Assembly: GCF_002356415.1 (NCBI RefSeq)
Contig: NZ_AP018338.1
Location: forward strand, 1,612,001-1,676,000
Reading direction: 5' to 3'
DNA: 64,000 nt
DNA from: Streptococcus oralis subsp. tigurinus
GTDB lineage: Bacteria; Bacillota; Bacilli; Lactobacillales; Streptococcaceae
Below are positions 46,043 to 54,845 of this stretch, piece after piece. The notes under the pieces were generated by a model that had not been told where the DNA came from, made no database searches, and saw only the letters and a program-made list of their open reading frames with translations. The stretch's first letter is position 1; each line of letters begins with the position of its first letter. The position numbers and the translations under genes were made by a program.

Positions 46043-48121
46043 TTATTTGTAACTGTAGGCCCAGTAGTATACACCGTTTCCGTCAACGACTGTGGCTACA
46101 GCCCCTTCTGTGACATTTGGATCAAGAAGCAATTCTCTCAAACCACTGTTTGCCCATTTTTTAACAACAGTAGCTGCATCTTCGTCACGACGTCCGACAA
46201 AGCCTGCGCTATCATACTGACGTGAGATTTCATTTACTTTTGGAAGTGCTTGATTTTGATAAATATCTTCCGACCAAGTCAATTCTTTCAACCCTTGAGC
46301 TTTACGAGTCTCATTGATTTTAACGAAAGCTTCTTTCGCTTTTGAAACATAGTCATAGTTTGTATCGTTTGTCGCTTCAACGCGGTAAATAAACTTCACA
46401 TAACCAAATTCTACATCACTGTATTTCTTGTCCTCAACACCACTCTTGAGGTTTGCGACCAAGACATAGTCTTTAGCATATGGGTTTTCTTTGGTCTTCT
46501 CAAAGATTTCTGGATCTTCGATTTCCCACTCAACTTTAGCATCCCAACCAGAGTTATCAAGGAACTTAGGATTCATTTTTTCGATGACATAGTTTTTAAA
46601 TTCTTCAACATTTTTGAATGGTAATGGTTGACCTGCTTTGGCAGTTGTTACTAGGTTAGTTGAATAGAGTTTCACGCTTGAGTTCTTGTCACTGTACATG
46701 TACTCGTCATCAGCAGTGTTTTCGTGAAGTTTTGGATCACGAGCTGGATCGTTTGGATCAGTCATCCCTTGAAGTTTCCATTTTCCTCCAAGCCACTTCC
46801 AGTATGCTGAGTAACCTGTACGCTCTGAGTTAGATGGTACATAGTAGTAATGTACACTACCGTCGAAGTAGTAGTTTTTATCATTCTTGAGGACTGCATC
46901 ACCTGGTTTACCTGGTGGGTAAACCAATTTTGGAGTTTGTCCATTTGGTGCCCAAGCCAAGTGTTCCAATCCTTCAGCTGGTTTTTCAACATAATCAGGG
47001 ATTTGGTTTTCACTTGGTTCATCAGTCGTTACCAAACCTGGTGTTGTTGGGATAGCTGGAGTTGCTGGTGTTTCTGGTTTTGGTTCTGCTGGTGTTTCTG
47101 TTGATGGCTTAAATGGATCAAATTCACTATCAGCACCATTAATTGGTGGGTTTTCTGGTAGGTCAACACTTGGAGTTGCTGGTTGCTCTGGTTTTGGCTC
47201 AGCTGGTGTTGTTGGCTCTTCAGGTTTATCACTAGGAGCTGGTGTTGGAGTCTCTGGTTCTGCTGGTGTTGGAGCAGGAACTTCAGGTTGACTTGGCTGT
47301 GCTGGCTCAACCGGAGTTGTTGGTTGTTCTGGTTTTGGTTCAGCAGGTGTTGCCGGTTGTGCTGGTGTTGTATCAGCAGAATCTTTCACCAAGACCCACT
47401 TACCATTTTGGTAGTAGTAATAATCACCATTGTCTAATACATAGTAATGGTAACCATTTTCGTAACGATAGTGCGGATCGTTTTCCAAGTTGTTAGTAGA
47501 TGAGTTGTTGTTACTATTGTTTGTCAAAGGTTTCCACTGACCGTCACGATAAATACGGTAGCTACCGTCGTTCATGCGGTAGTAGTGATTACCATTCCAG
47601 TAAATATAGTTTTCATCGCTAGCAAGATTGTTATAATTATTCCAATAGTTGTAACCATAATAGTTGCTACCATTATCATAGCCATAATAATTATTCCAAT
47701 AGTTGTAGCCGTAGTAATTACTACTGTTATCATCGCCATAATAGTTATTCCAGTTATTGTAGCCATAATAACCATTACTATAGCCATAGTAGTTATTCCA
47801 ATCATTGTAACCGTAGTTGTAACTTGGGTAATGGCTACCATATTCATAGTTATAGCTTGGATAGTAGCTATTGTAGCCATAGTTATAGCTTGGGTAATAA
47901 CTGTTATAGCCATAACTTCTTACAGTATAGTTTGATGTGCGGCTACGATTTGCAGTAGTACGGTTAGAAGTACGATTGCTTGAACGACGGCTAATTCTTG
48001 TATAGTAACTATTATTTCCATTCCAATTGTAAGCAGCGTGAGCTTCACTTGGTGCAAAAGTTGGAAGCATTGTTACAGCTGTTAAAACAGAAGCTGTCAA
48101 ATAGGTATATTTTTTCTTCAT
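46043..48121 (-). CDS. Secreted Tyr/Asn-rich and Pro-rich protein with C-terminal CAP-like domain
   Basis: 692 residues. Signal peptide 1-29 (cut after SEAHA). Next an Arg/Ser/Thr-rich stretch (41-68), then about 100 residues (69-168) made of tandem repeats of the kinds NSYYPSYNYGY and NYWNNYYGYDNGS, extremely rich in Tyr, Asn and Gly. Two units with a Y-x-NG-x-YY-x-x-DG-x-Y pattern (172-197 and 217-245) resemble aromatic wall-binding repeats. A Pro/Glu/Thr-rich linker with repeated AEPKPEQP follows (252-372). After a globular middle, residues 592-692 look like a short CAP/SCP domain (FVKINETRKAQGLKELTW to YYWAYSYK). There is no LPXTG or choline-binding repeat, so anchoring is unclear. Function unknown. 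Confidence 0.85.
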   Translation of the reverse strand: MKKKYTYLTASVLTAVTMLPTFAPSEAHAAYNWNGNNSYYTRISRRSSNRTSNRTTANRSRTSNYTVRSYGYNSYYPSYNYGYNSYYPSYNYEYGSHYPSYNYGYNDWNNYYGYSNGYYGYNNWNNYYGDDNSSNYYGYNYWNNYYGYDNGSNYYGYNYWNNYNNLASDENYIYWNGNHYYRMNDGSYRIYRDGQWKPLTNNSNNNSSTNNLENDPHYRYENGYHYYVLDNGDYYYYQNGKWVLVKDSADTTPAQPATPAEPKPEQPTTPVEPAQPSQPEVPAPTPAEPETPTPAPSDKPEEPTTPAEPKPEQPATPSVDLPENPPINGADSEFDPFKPSTETPAEPKPETPATPAIPTTPGLVTTDEPSENQIPDYVEKPAEGLEHLAWAPNGQTPKLVYPPGKPGDAVLKNDKNYYFDGSVHYYYVPSNSERTGYSAYWKWLGGKWKLQGMTDPNDPARDPKLHENTADDEYMYSDKNSSVKLYSTNLVTTAKAGQPLPFKNVEEFKNYVIEKMNPKFLDNSGWDAKVEWEIEDPEIFEKTKENPYAKDYVLVANLKSGVEDKKYSDVEFGYVKFIYRVEATNDTNYDYVSKAKEAFVKINETRKAQGLKELTWSEDIYQNQALPKVNEISRQYDSAGFVGRRDEDAATVVKKWANSGLRELLLDPNVTEGAVATVVDGNGVYYWAYSYK
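47610..47920 (-). repeat. Tandem coding repeats in the Tyr-rich region
   Basis: Degenerate 33- to 48-bp units, visible on the plus strand as repeated CCATAGTTATAGCTTGGGTA and TAATTATTCCAATAGTTGTA, encode the Tyr/Asn repeats of residues 69-168. Unit number is likely to vary between strains. Confidence 0.8.
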
Positions 48122-48643
48122 TTCAACCTCTTAATTCTTTAATTTTTAAACTTGAAAATTAAAATAATAAAAATTTGGAAAGCAATTGTGCACAAATTAT
48201 ATAACAGAATCTCAATCCAACTTCAAAACAATAACCAACTTTTTAAATGCAACTTACCTATAGGCCTAAAATAGATATGTTAACTTCTTGTCTCCTTACA
48301 ATAAAAGTTACCAAAGAGTTTTAAAGTAGTCTAAATCTGTTTATATTTATTCGCCCTCTAAATTGATTCTAACACACTAAGTTTCAAATATCAAATAATT
48401 TGACTCACCTTTTTTGATAAAAATCTACAAAAAATTATATATCATACTAAAATATATAATTTTTAGTCTTTTTTTGTAAATGAAATAATTGCTTATTCTC
48501 TTTCCGAAAATATTCAAAACGTTTTCATTTCGTTTTATTATATAAAAAAGCTAATAATAATTAGTGATATATTCACAAAAGTTCGTTTTCTATTAATGTG
48601 GATTCAATAAAAACCTTTCTTGGTTTTTATCCCAAGAAAGGCT
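48122..48643 (-). promoter_or_regulatory. 500-bp AT-rich region with cre site and several promoter-like boxes
   Basis: No ORF of note. A near gene-proximal -10 (TATAAT, minus strand, 48196-48201) would start the surface-protein mRNA about 68 bases before its ATG. A second TATAAT (48538-48543) is followed at once by TTCAAAACGTTTTCAT (48513-48528), 15 of 16 matches to the CcpA site. A third box TGTTAGAAT lies near 48367-48374. The surface-protein gene may thus also have a CcpA-controlled transcript with a leader of about 400 bases. Confidence 0.45.
48606..48641 (-). terminator. Terminator of the HAD-MazG fusion gene
   Basis: Perfect 10-bp stem CCTTTCTTGG/CCAAGAAAGG (48613-48641), then TTTTTATT in the minus direction. 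Confidence 0.85.
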
Positions 48644-50038
48644 TCATGACTTATTTCTATTTCTTTCCTTATGTCGCTCATAAGCCTTAAGCTGACGTTG
48701 TAGCTCCTGTTTAATAGCAGGTTCTGGAGCATATTTTTCTTCCCAGTCATCTGGTTTTAAAATCTTGTGTGTAACTGGATCAAAATGAGCTTTTCCATCA
48801 GGGAAGACCTTCCCCATATTCGCTTCATGGACAATATCAAAAATACGTTCTGGATCCACTCCCATCAAAACAAAACTACCGTATGTGAAATACAGTGTGT
48901 CAATCAAAGCATCCACTTGACCGACCAGATTTTGCTTAGCAGGTGTCTTTTTCGCCACTTTCTCTGCCGCATTATCAAGTGCCTCATGCATGCTTGCAAG
49001 GGAGTTTTGAAATTCTTCCTCCGAAGAACTTGCTGCACGAACAAACTCCACTAATTCTTCAATTTTAAAGTCTGCGCGGTGGGTTGCACCTTCAGCATCC
49101 CATGCCTGTGGCTCTTCTTGAGTTCGTTCATCCATCATGTGGTGGAAGGTCTTGACCTTATTAAAGTGGTAGTCTCGACTGACAAACACTTTTTCTGAAG
49201 CCAAAACACCAAAGTGCTCGAGCGCCTTGTGGATACCATCTTGTTGATTACTTGCCGTAATATGCTTGGCAACTTCTTTGACACTGCTACTGCCATTCCC
49301 CATAGCGACCGACATACCAACACCCGCCAACATTTCCAGATCGTTGTCTGAATCACCAAAGGCCATGACTTGGTTGAGATCAAAGCCATATTCTTTCCCG
49401 ACTCGGCGAATGCCTTCTAATTTGGAATTTCCTTGGTTAATGATATCTGCTGCAAAAGGATTGCTTCGAGTTAATTTCAAATCTTCAAAATCAGCTGCTG
49501 CCTTCTCAGATTCCTCTGGCGTCATCAGCATCAAAACTTGATAAATGGGTTGATTAATCAAGTTAAGCAGGTCGTCTTCCTTTTGAGGAACTGCCTTGCT
49601 GACCATTCGATTAAAGGAACGGCTAACGGTTCTTGTCAGAACAGTCGGAATAAAACGACTAACCAGTTGAGAAAAGGATCCGAGACCAAATGACATAATT
49701 TTCGAACCAACAACGGCATGCTCGGTTCCAAGAGCGATTTCTTTACGCTCCTTTTTAGCATAAGCAATCAGTTGACGCAGGCTTGACTTAGCAATCGGAC
49801 TTGCAAAGAGTACCTTTTCTTTATTAAAAATGTATTGGCCATTGTAGGTAACCGCAAAATCCAAGTCCAAGTCTTCCATCAATTCCTTGACAAAAAACGG
49901 CCCTCGTCCTGTCGCTACTCCAACAAGTACCCCTTGCTCTTTGACAATCTTAATCGCGTCCTTAGTGGATTTCAAAACACTCTTGCGATCGTTGACTAGC
50001 GTTCCATCGATATCAAAAAAAACAGCCTTGACTTCCAT
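48644..50038 (-). CDS. Cof-type HAD phosphatase fused to a MazG/PRA-PH-like domain
   Basis: 464 residues. Residues 1-275 are a HAD-IIB (Cof) phosphatase: FFDIDGTLVND (nucleophile Asp), VATGRGPFF, a conserved Lys in NSKLEGIRR and AFGDSDNDLEML. Residues about 285-440 resemble the all-alpha NTP pyrophosphatase (MazG, phosphoribosyl-ATP pyrophosphohydrolase) fold, with EELVEF and QVDALIDTLYFTYG as candidate metal-binding helices. A pyrophosphatase plus phosphatase in one chain could turn an NTP-like compound into a nucleoside in two steps; that is inference. It is divergent from the asparaginase gene and has its own terminator. Confidence 0.85.
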   Translation of the reverse strand: MEVKAVFFDIDGTLVNDRKSVLKSTKDAIKIVKEQGVLVGVATGRGPFFVKELMEDLDLDFAVTYNGQYIFNKEKVLFASPIAKSSLRQLIAYAKKERKEIALGTEHAVVGSKIMSFGLGSFSQLVSRFIPTVLTRTVSRSFNRMVSKAVPQKEDDLLNLINQPIYQVLMLMTPEESEKAAADFEDLKLTRSNPFAADIINQGNSKLEGIRRVGKEYGFDLNQVMAFGDSDNDLEMLAGVGMSVAMGNGSSSVKEVAKHITASNQQDGIHKALEHFGVLASEKVFVSRDYHFNKVKTFHHMMDERTQEEPQAWDAEGATHRADFKIEELVEFVRAASSSEEEFQNSLASMHEALDNAAEKVAKKTPAKQNLVGQVDALIDTLYFTYGSFVLMGVDPERIFDIVHEANMGKVFPDGKAHFDPVTHKILKPDDWEEKYAPEPAIKQELQRQLKAYERHKERNRNKS

Positions 50039-50103
50039 CCTATCCCATTCTCCCCTTTTGTGTTACAATGATTATACCACATTTCAGAAAGAGTGACTAA
50101 ATC

Positions 50104-51066
50104 ATGCCTAAGAAAATCCTTGTTTTACATACAGGTGGGACTATTTCCATGCAAGCAGACGCCACTGGTGCCGTTGTAACTAGTCAGGACAATCCCATGA
50201 ACCATGTTTCCAATCCACTTGAAGGGATTGAGGTTCATGCCCTAGACTTTTTTAATCTGCCAAGCCCTCATATCAAACCCAAGCATATGCTTGCACTCTA
50301 TCATAAGATTAAAGAGGACGCTGATAACTACGATGGAGTTGTCATCACACATGGTACAGATACCTTAGAAGAAACAGCTTACTTCCTTGATACCATGAAA
50401 ATCCCGCCTATCCCCATCGTTCTAACAGGGGCCATGCGTAGTTCAAACGAACTTGGTAGCGATGGTGTTTATAACTATCTGAGCGCTCTGAGAGTTGCCA
50501 GCGATGATAAAGCGGCCGACAAGGGTGTACTGGTCGTCATGAACGATGAGATCCATGCAGCCAAGTATGTTACCAAAACTCATACGACCAACGTCAGCAC
50601 CTTTCAAACCCCAACACATGGACCACTTGGCCTCATCATGAAGCAAGAAATCCTCTACTTCAAAACAGCTGAACCTCGTGTCCGGTTTGATCTCGAGCAT
50701 ATTCAAGGTCTAGTTCCCATCATCTCAGCCTATGCAGGTATGACAGACGAGCTGATCGATATGTTAGACTTAGAACAGCTGGATGGCTTAGTCATTCAGG
50801 CTTTTGGAGCAGGCAATGTTCCCAAAGAAACAGCTCAAAAGTTGGAAAATCTCCTGCAAAAAGGAATCCCAGTCGCCTTGATCTCACGTTGTTTTAATGG
50901 TATTGCTGAACCTGTCTACGCCTACCAAGGTGGAGGAGTGCAGTTGCAACGAGCGGGTGTTTTCTTTGTCAAAGAACTCAACGCTCAAAAAGCGCGCCTC
51001 AAATTATTAATCGCCCTTAATGCTGGATTAAAAGGACAGGCCTTAAAAGACTATATGGAAGGCTAA
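50104..51066 (+). CDS. ansA: Type I L-asparaginase
   Basis: 320 residues. The two catalytic Thr motifs are HTGGTISM (Thr 12-14 region) and VITHGTDTLEETAYFLD (Thr-Asp-Lys set), with GAMRSSNELGSDG in between. It hydrolyses asparagine to aspartate and ammonia. There is no signal peptide, so it acts in the cytoplasm. This gives the cell both synthesis (asnA, 26891-27883) and breakdown of asparagine. Confidence 0.93.
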   Translation: MPKKILVLHTGGTISMQADATGAVVTSQDNPMNHVSNPLEGIEVHALDFFNLPSPHIKPKHMLALYHKIKEDADNYDGVVITHGTDTLEETAYFLDTMKIPPIPIVLTGAMRSSNELGSDGVYNYLSALRVASDDKAADKGVLVVMNDEIHAAKYVTKTHTTNVSTFQTPTHGPLGLIMKQEILYFKTAEPRVRFDLEHIQGLVPIISAYAGMTDELIDMLDLEQLDGLVIQAFGAGNVPKETAQKLENLLQKGIPVALISRCFNGIAEPVYAYQGGGVQLQRAGVFFVKELNAQKARLKLLIALNAGLKGQALKDYMEG

Positions 51067-51083
51067 ACCCTACTCTAGAAAGC

Positions 51084-51119
51084 AAAATCAGGAAATCTTC
51101 ACGATTCCCTGATTTTTTC
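51084..51119. terminator. Bidirectional terminator between ansA and ccpA
   Basis: Stem AAATCAGGGAATC/GATTTCCTGATTT with T run on the plus side and A run (T on minus) on the other; the two genes are convergent. Confidence 0.8.
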
Positions 51120-52129
51120 TATTTCCGTTTTCGTGTTGAACGACGCTCTGTCAAACCATGAGGCAAGAGAACTTCACGTTCTTCCAACTCTTCCTTGTGC
51201 ATAATCTTCGTCAACATACGCATACTGATGGCACCAAGGTCATAAAGAGGTTGGGCAATAGTTGTCAAGTTTGGACGGGTAAAGCGTGAGATTTGTGAAT
51301 CATCACTAGTAATGATTTCAAACTCTTCCGGCACAGACACACCGTGGTCAGCCAAACCATTTAGGACACCTGCTGCCAATTCATCGCCTGTTACAACTGC
51401 GGCTGTAGCTTGTGATGAAATCAAGCGTTCTGCCAAGGCATAGCCATCGTCATAGCTGTATTTTGATTCAAAGACCAATCCCTCGCTATAAGGGATTCCT
51501 GCTTTTTTCAAGGCTTCCTTGTAACCGATCAAACGAACCTTGCCATTGATATCATCGACAAGTGGTCCACTCACAAAAGCAATTTTTTCGTTTTCTTTGA
51601 GAAGGTAGCTCACGGCATCAATCGTTGCTTGTTTGTAGTCGATATTTACACTTGGAAGTTGATGTTCGACATCCACAGTACCAGCAAGAACAACCGGTGT
51701 CCGTGAACGAGAAAATTCTGAACGAATCTTTTCAGTCAAGTGATAGCCCATAAAGATAATCCCATCGACTTGTTTTGAAAAGAGAGTGTTAACCACTGAA
51801 ACTTCCTTTTCATCATCCTCATCACTATTTGCAAGGACAATGTTATACTTGTACATTTCAGCAATGTCGTCAATCCCCTTAGCAAGCGTTGAGAAATAAC
51901 CATTGGTAATGTTAGGGATCACAACTCCGACTGTCGTTGTTTTCTTGCTAGCTAAACCACGGGCTACCGCATTTGGACGATAGTCCAAGCGATCAATCAC
52001 TTCTAGGACTTTTTTTCGAGTGTTCTCTTTAACATTCTTGTTGCCATTAACGACACGGCTAACTGTTGCCATTGAAACTCCTGCTTCACGGGCGACGTCA
52101 TAAATCGTTACTGTATCATCTGTGTTCAT
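51119..52129 (-). CDS. ccpA: Catabolite control protein A
   Basis: 336 residues of the LacI/GalR family. N-terminal helix-turn-helix (about 7-30; TIYDVAREAGVSMATVSRVVNG) with the hinge helix NAVARGLASKKT, then the two-lobed sensor domain; the Ser-phosphorylated HPr contact region VGVVIPNITNGYFSTLAKGIDD is conserved as in known CcpA. With HPr-Ser-P it represses or activates genes at cre sites when sugar is plentiful. A cre-like sequence overlaps its own -35 box. Confidence 0.96.
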   Translation of the reverse strand: MNTDDTVTIYDVAREAGVSMATVSRVVNGNKNVKENTRKKVLEVIDRLDYRPNAVARGLASKKTTTVGVVIPNITNGYFSTLAKGIDDIAEMYKYNIVLANSDEDDEKEVSVVNTLFSKQVDGIIFMGYHLTEKIRSEFSRSRTPVVLAGTVDVEHQLPSVNIDYKQATIDAVSYLLKENEKIAFVSGPLVDDINGKVRLIGYKEALKKAGIPYSEGLVFESKYSYDDGYALAERLISSQATAAVVTGDELAAGVLNGLADHGVSVPEEFEIITSDDSQISRFTRPNLTTIAQPLYDLGAISMRMLTKIMHKEELEEREVLLPHGLTERRSTRKRK

Positions 52130-52180
52130 TCCGTTTCCTTTCTATAATGAAAATTTCGCTTTCACGCATCTACTTACTCC

Positions 52181-52209
52181 ATTTTATCACTTATTGTAAA
52201 CACTTTCAA
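52181..52209 (-). promoter_or_regulatory. ccpA promoter with overlapping cre-like site
   Basis: Minus strand -35 TTGAAA (52204-52209), 17-bp spacer, -10 TAAAAT (52181-52186). Minus strand 52209-52194 reads TTGAAAGTGTTTACAA, 15 of 16 matches to WTGNAARCGNWWWCAW, so CcpA would block its own polymerase site. Confidence 0.6.
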
Positions 52210-52337
52210 GTATTTTTAGGAGAAACTTTGAAAAAATTTCATTCTTCATTCTCATTTTGAAAAAGCGAGTACGATTTCTTGATTTTTGAGATATTTTGCT
52301 GTATGATAAGGAAAAATAAAAGGGGGAGGGGACTCTT

Positions 52338-52655
52338 ATGGCTTTTACAAATACTCAGAGACGTTCCGCCAGTTTTGGCGTCGTGACCAGCCTGCCTGAC
52401 GATGTCATTGACTCTTTATGGTATATTATCGATCATTTTCTGAAAAATGTCTTTGAATTAGAAGAAGAACTTGAGTTTCAACTGCTCAACAATAAGGGGA
52501 CCATCACCTTCCATTTTTCTAGCCAGCACCTTCCGACTAGCATCGATTTTGATTTCAATCATCCTTTCGATCCGCTTTACCCTCCTAGGGTTCTTGTTTT
52601 AGACTTGGACGGCAGAGAAACCATCCTCCTTCCAGAAGAAAATGACCTATTTTAA
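52338..52655 (+). CDS. DUF960 family protein
   Basis: 105 residues, soluble and acidic. It matches the DUF960 family of short Firmicute proteins (TSLPDDVIDSLWYIIDHFLK in the first half; a DFNHPFDPLYPPRVLVLD segment near the end). Function unknown. AGGGGGAGGGG precedes the start, with TATGAT about 30 bp upstream. Divergent from ccpA. Confidence 0.85.
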   Translation: MAFTNTQRRSASFGVVTSLPDDVIDSLWYIIDHFLKNVFELEEELEFQLLNNKGTITFHFSSQHLPTSIDFDFNHPFDPLYPPRVLVLDLDGRETILLPEENDLF

Positions 52656-52701
52656 AAACTCTAGCTTCTCAGCGCAAACTGCTGAGGAACTAGAGTTTTC
52701 T
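52654..52701. terminator. Bidirectional terminator after the DUF960 gene
   Basis: Long stem AAAACTCTAG(C)TTC(T)CAGC/(G)CTGAGGAACTAGAGTTTT with loop CGCAAA; T run on the plus side. It also ends the folate cluster on the minus strand. Confidence 0.85.
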
Positions 52702-52705
52702 TTTT

Positions 52706-53989
52706 CTAATAAATAGAGCGACTAACAACTAGACCGTTTGGTTTTGTATACTCTAAGTCAAGGTAATCCTGATAAGTCCCTGGCACAATGAAACCTTGGG
52801 GACTCAATATATCAGTCCCAGCTTTTCCCACGATAGAGTCTGCCAGCAAGACACAGTTGGTACTGAGAACAAAGTAGGTCTTAAACTCGGATGAGCTGAA
52901 TTTATAGAGGGTCGCATCTGCTTCCTCTTTCAGTTGGTAGGAGTAGGTATGCTTTACCTCTCCCTCTCTTCTTTTCATCAACTGCGAACTTGGTTCCCAA
53001 GGAATTAACAGGTCTTCTATCTCCGCTAAACGCGCTTGGATAGCTGCTTTCTGTTGGTCCGTCAAACTCAGGCCATAAGCAAACAAGGTCTTCTGACTTT
53101 CCCTCTTACAGAGCTCGATGTATTTTTCCCGATTGGCCTTAAACAAAACACCGTCTCCAACCATACCCAATAAACGCTCCGAGTGAGGATCATAGGAACC
53201 ATAGGAAATAACCTTCCCTTGATAACAAATATCTACATGTCCCATAGCAAGAAAGAAAGAGGTTTCTGAGGTATGGACAAAAATTTCCAGATCAACCGTC
53301 TGATCGTTTTTTCTTTCTGAATGAACTTCTCCTTCTTGACTTTCATGATTTGCCAGCCACTCATTCAATTTACGCAAGGTACTGATAGGGATCAGAGCCG
53401 TCACAAAGATCGGCAAGGTCATTCGCATTCGCCGTTTCAGCTTGGGATTGTTTTCTATCTTTTCAAAAAAGAAACCATCCCGGAGGCTACTGGCTCCTAG
53501 CATGAGCAAGTAAAACCCAAGCAAGAGCAATTCAAAATTCGCTGCATCGTGAAAAGGAGAGATGCTATAAAGCCCGAATCCTATCATCCATACAGCATCG
53601 AAGAGATGATGGAGCCGAGGATGAATAGTATTTTTTCGATAGAGAGACCAGGTCACAAGACTAATGATGCCCGTAAACAGTTGGTAGCTCGCAATGATAA
53701 AGACCAAGAGATAGAGGGCAAGGTCTTGCAAAATGATAGAGTCAAACACGAGAGCTGCTACCACCAGCTTGCCCAAGATTACAAAGATATTTTCCCGACG
53801 TTTTTTATCCTGAAACCAGCGAGTCAACAAGTGCCAAACTGCTGACAAGGAAAAGTAGCCCATCAGCAACTGGTATCCCATTCGCGGAATAACTTGTCCA
53901 AAACGAATCAATAGAAGCCCTAAAACAATAGCAAGTAGTCCCTCCCCGATACTCTTCCACTTGCTATAGGTCTCGGAAAGCTTAGGCAT
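52706..53989 (-). CDS. Polytopic membrane protein (DUF308-like) with predicted permuted NlpC/P60-like domain
   Basis: 427 residues from ATG 53989 (GGAG seven bases before). About six to seven membrane spans (12-205) resembling DUF308/HdeD. The C-terminal 200 residues are soluble; they contain [19 protein letters not shown] (His 251) and, 128 residues on, [13 protein letters not shown] (Cys 379). This His-first, Cys-later order is that of permuted papain-like (YiiX/DUF4105-like) amidases or transferases. I infer an enzyme acting at the membrane; the substrate is unknown. It overlaps folBK by 8 bases and is the last gene of the folate cluster. Confidence 0.75.
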   Translation of the reverse strand: MPKLSETYSKWKSIGEGLLAIVLGLLLIRFGQVIPRMGYQLLMGYFSLSAVWHLLTRWFQDKKRRENIFVILGKLVVAALVFDSIILQDLALYLLVFIIASYQLFTGIISLVTWSLYRKNTIHPRLHHLFDAVWMIGFGLYSISPFHDAANFELLLLGFYLLMLGASSLRDGFFFEKIENNPKLKRRMRMTLPIFVTALIPISTLRKLNEWLANHESQEGEVHSERKNDQTVDLEIFVHTSETSFFLAMGHVDICYQGKVISYGSYDPHSERLLGMVGDGVLFKANREKYIELCKRESQKTLFAYGLSLTDQQKAAIQARLAEIEDLLIPWEPSSQLMKRREGEVKHTYSYQLKEEADATLYKFSSSEFKTYFVLSTNCVLLADSIVGKAGTDILSPQGFIVPGTYQDYLDLEYTKPNGLVVSRSIY

Positions 53990-54803
53990 TTCCTTGCTCC
54001 AACTGGTCAACCAAGTAACGAATTGGTTGTTTTAAGATTGGATGAATAAAATGGGGAGCTATTTCCACTAACGGCTCAAGGACAAAGAGGCGTTCTGCTA
54101 TATAAGGATGAGGCAAGATGAGTTCGTCTGTGTAAATGATCTGGTCCTCCACAAAGAGTAGGTCCAAATCAATCAAACGAGGCCCCCAATGCACTTCTCT
54201 CACCCGCCCCATTTCTGACTCGATGGCTAATAATGTTTCTAACAAGACTGATGCTGGTAACCAGGTTTCTACTTCAATCACCTGATTGGCAAAGCTATCC
54301 TGCTCCACACCACCCCAAGGCTCCGTCGTCAAAACACTGGACTCCTTGAGAATATGGATGCCACGAACTCGCAGTTTGTCAATGGCTTGTTCCAAGTTTG
54401 CTTGCTTGTCCCCCATATTGCTTCCTAGAGCTATAAAGGCCCGTTGCTTACGACGGTGAATGGTTACCGAGCAGGTATCCAACGGTAAATGCACTGGAGC
54501 CCAAGGTTTTTTTAGTTCCAACTCAATCTCTTGGACAAGAGGATAAGTCTCAAAGGTACGTTCAACTAGTTTGTAGGCTACCGTTTCAATCAAGTCCTCA
54601 CTCGTTTCCTGAAACCAAGTCGTCCACTGCTGGCACAGTTCTCCGTAATGGACAGAAGCTGTCAAATCCAATTCTGTCGCCGCCTTGGTCATATCATAGG
54701 ATAAGCTTGCGGAAATAACAAACTTCTGCCCCAATTCCTTCTCACTAGGGAAAAGACCATGATAAGCAAAAATTTCCAAATCTTTTATCTGCAGTTGATC
54801 CAT
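53982..54803 (-). CDS. folBK: Bifunctional dihydroneopterin aldolase / HPPK
   Basis: 273 residues, a fusion known in pneumococci as SulD. Residues 1-118 are dihydroneopterin aldolase ([18 protein letters not shown] with the catalytic Tyr region; VTIHRR at the end). Residues about 120-270 are hydroxymethyldihydropterin pyrophosphokinase: [11 protein letters not shown] and [28 protein letters not shown]. It makes the pterin substrate of FolP. A terminator-like hairpin separates it from folE (54823-54841). Confidence 0.95.
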   Translation of the reverse strand: MDQLQIKDLEIFAYHGLFPSEKELGQKFVISASLSYDMTKAATELDLTASVHYGELCQQWTTWFQETSEDLIETVAYKLVERTFETYPLVQEIELELKKPWAPVHLPLDTCSVTIHRRKQRAFIALGSNMGDKQANLEQAIDKLRVRGIHILKESSVLTTEPWGGVEQDSFANQVIEVETWLPASVLLETLLAIESEMGRVREVHWGPRLIDLDLLFVEDQIIYTDELILPHPYIAERLFVLEPLVEIAPHFIHPILKQPIRYLVDQLEQGNA

Positions 54804-54819
54804 AACTAGTCCTTTCTAG

Positions 54820-54841
54820 AAAAATCCGCATGAAGCGGATT
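54820..54841 (-). terminator. Terminator-like hairpin inside the folate cluster
   Basis: Stem AATCCGC/GCGGATT (54823-54829 and 54835-54841) with loop TTCAT in the minus direction, followed by TTTTTC. It lies between the stop of folE and the start of folBK. Confidence 0.7.
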
Positions 54842-54845
54842 CTTT

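Noticed and set aside
46592..47035. Overlapping ORFs in other frames within the Pro-rich part of the surface protein
   Set aside because: They arise from repeated CCA/GAA-type codons and have no start signals.
47610..47920. Regular DNA repeats that might suggest a CRISPR array
   Set aside because: The units are unequal, in frame with a protein, and there are no constant repeats with unique spacers.
47585..47935. Plus-strand ORF of 116 codons extremely rich in Ile and Val, looking like a membrane protein
   Set aside because: It is the antisense reading of the Tyr/Asn repeat region: TAT/AAT-type codons read backwards give ATA/ATT. No ribosome site, and the minus-strand gene has a signal peptide and normal ends.
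52145..52168. Palindrome-like TGAAAATTTCGCTTTCA in the ccpA leader as a second cre site
   Set aside because: The half-sites are three bases too far apart for the CcpA consensus.
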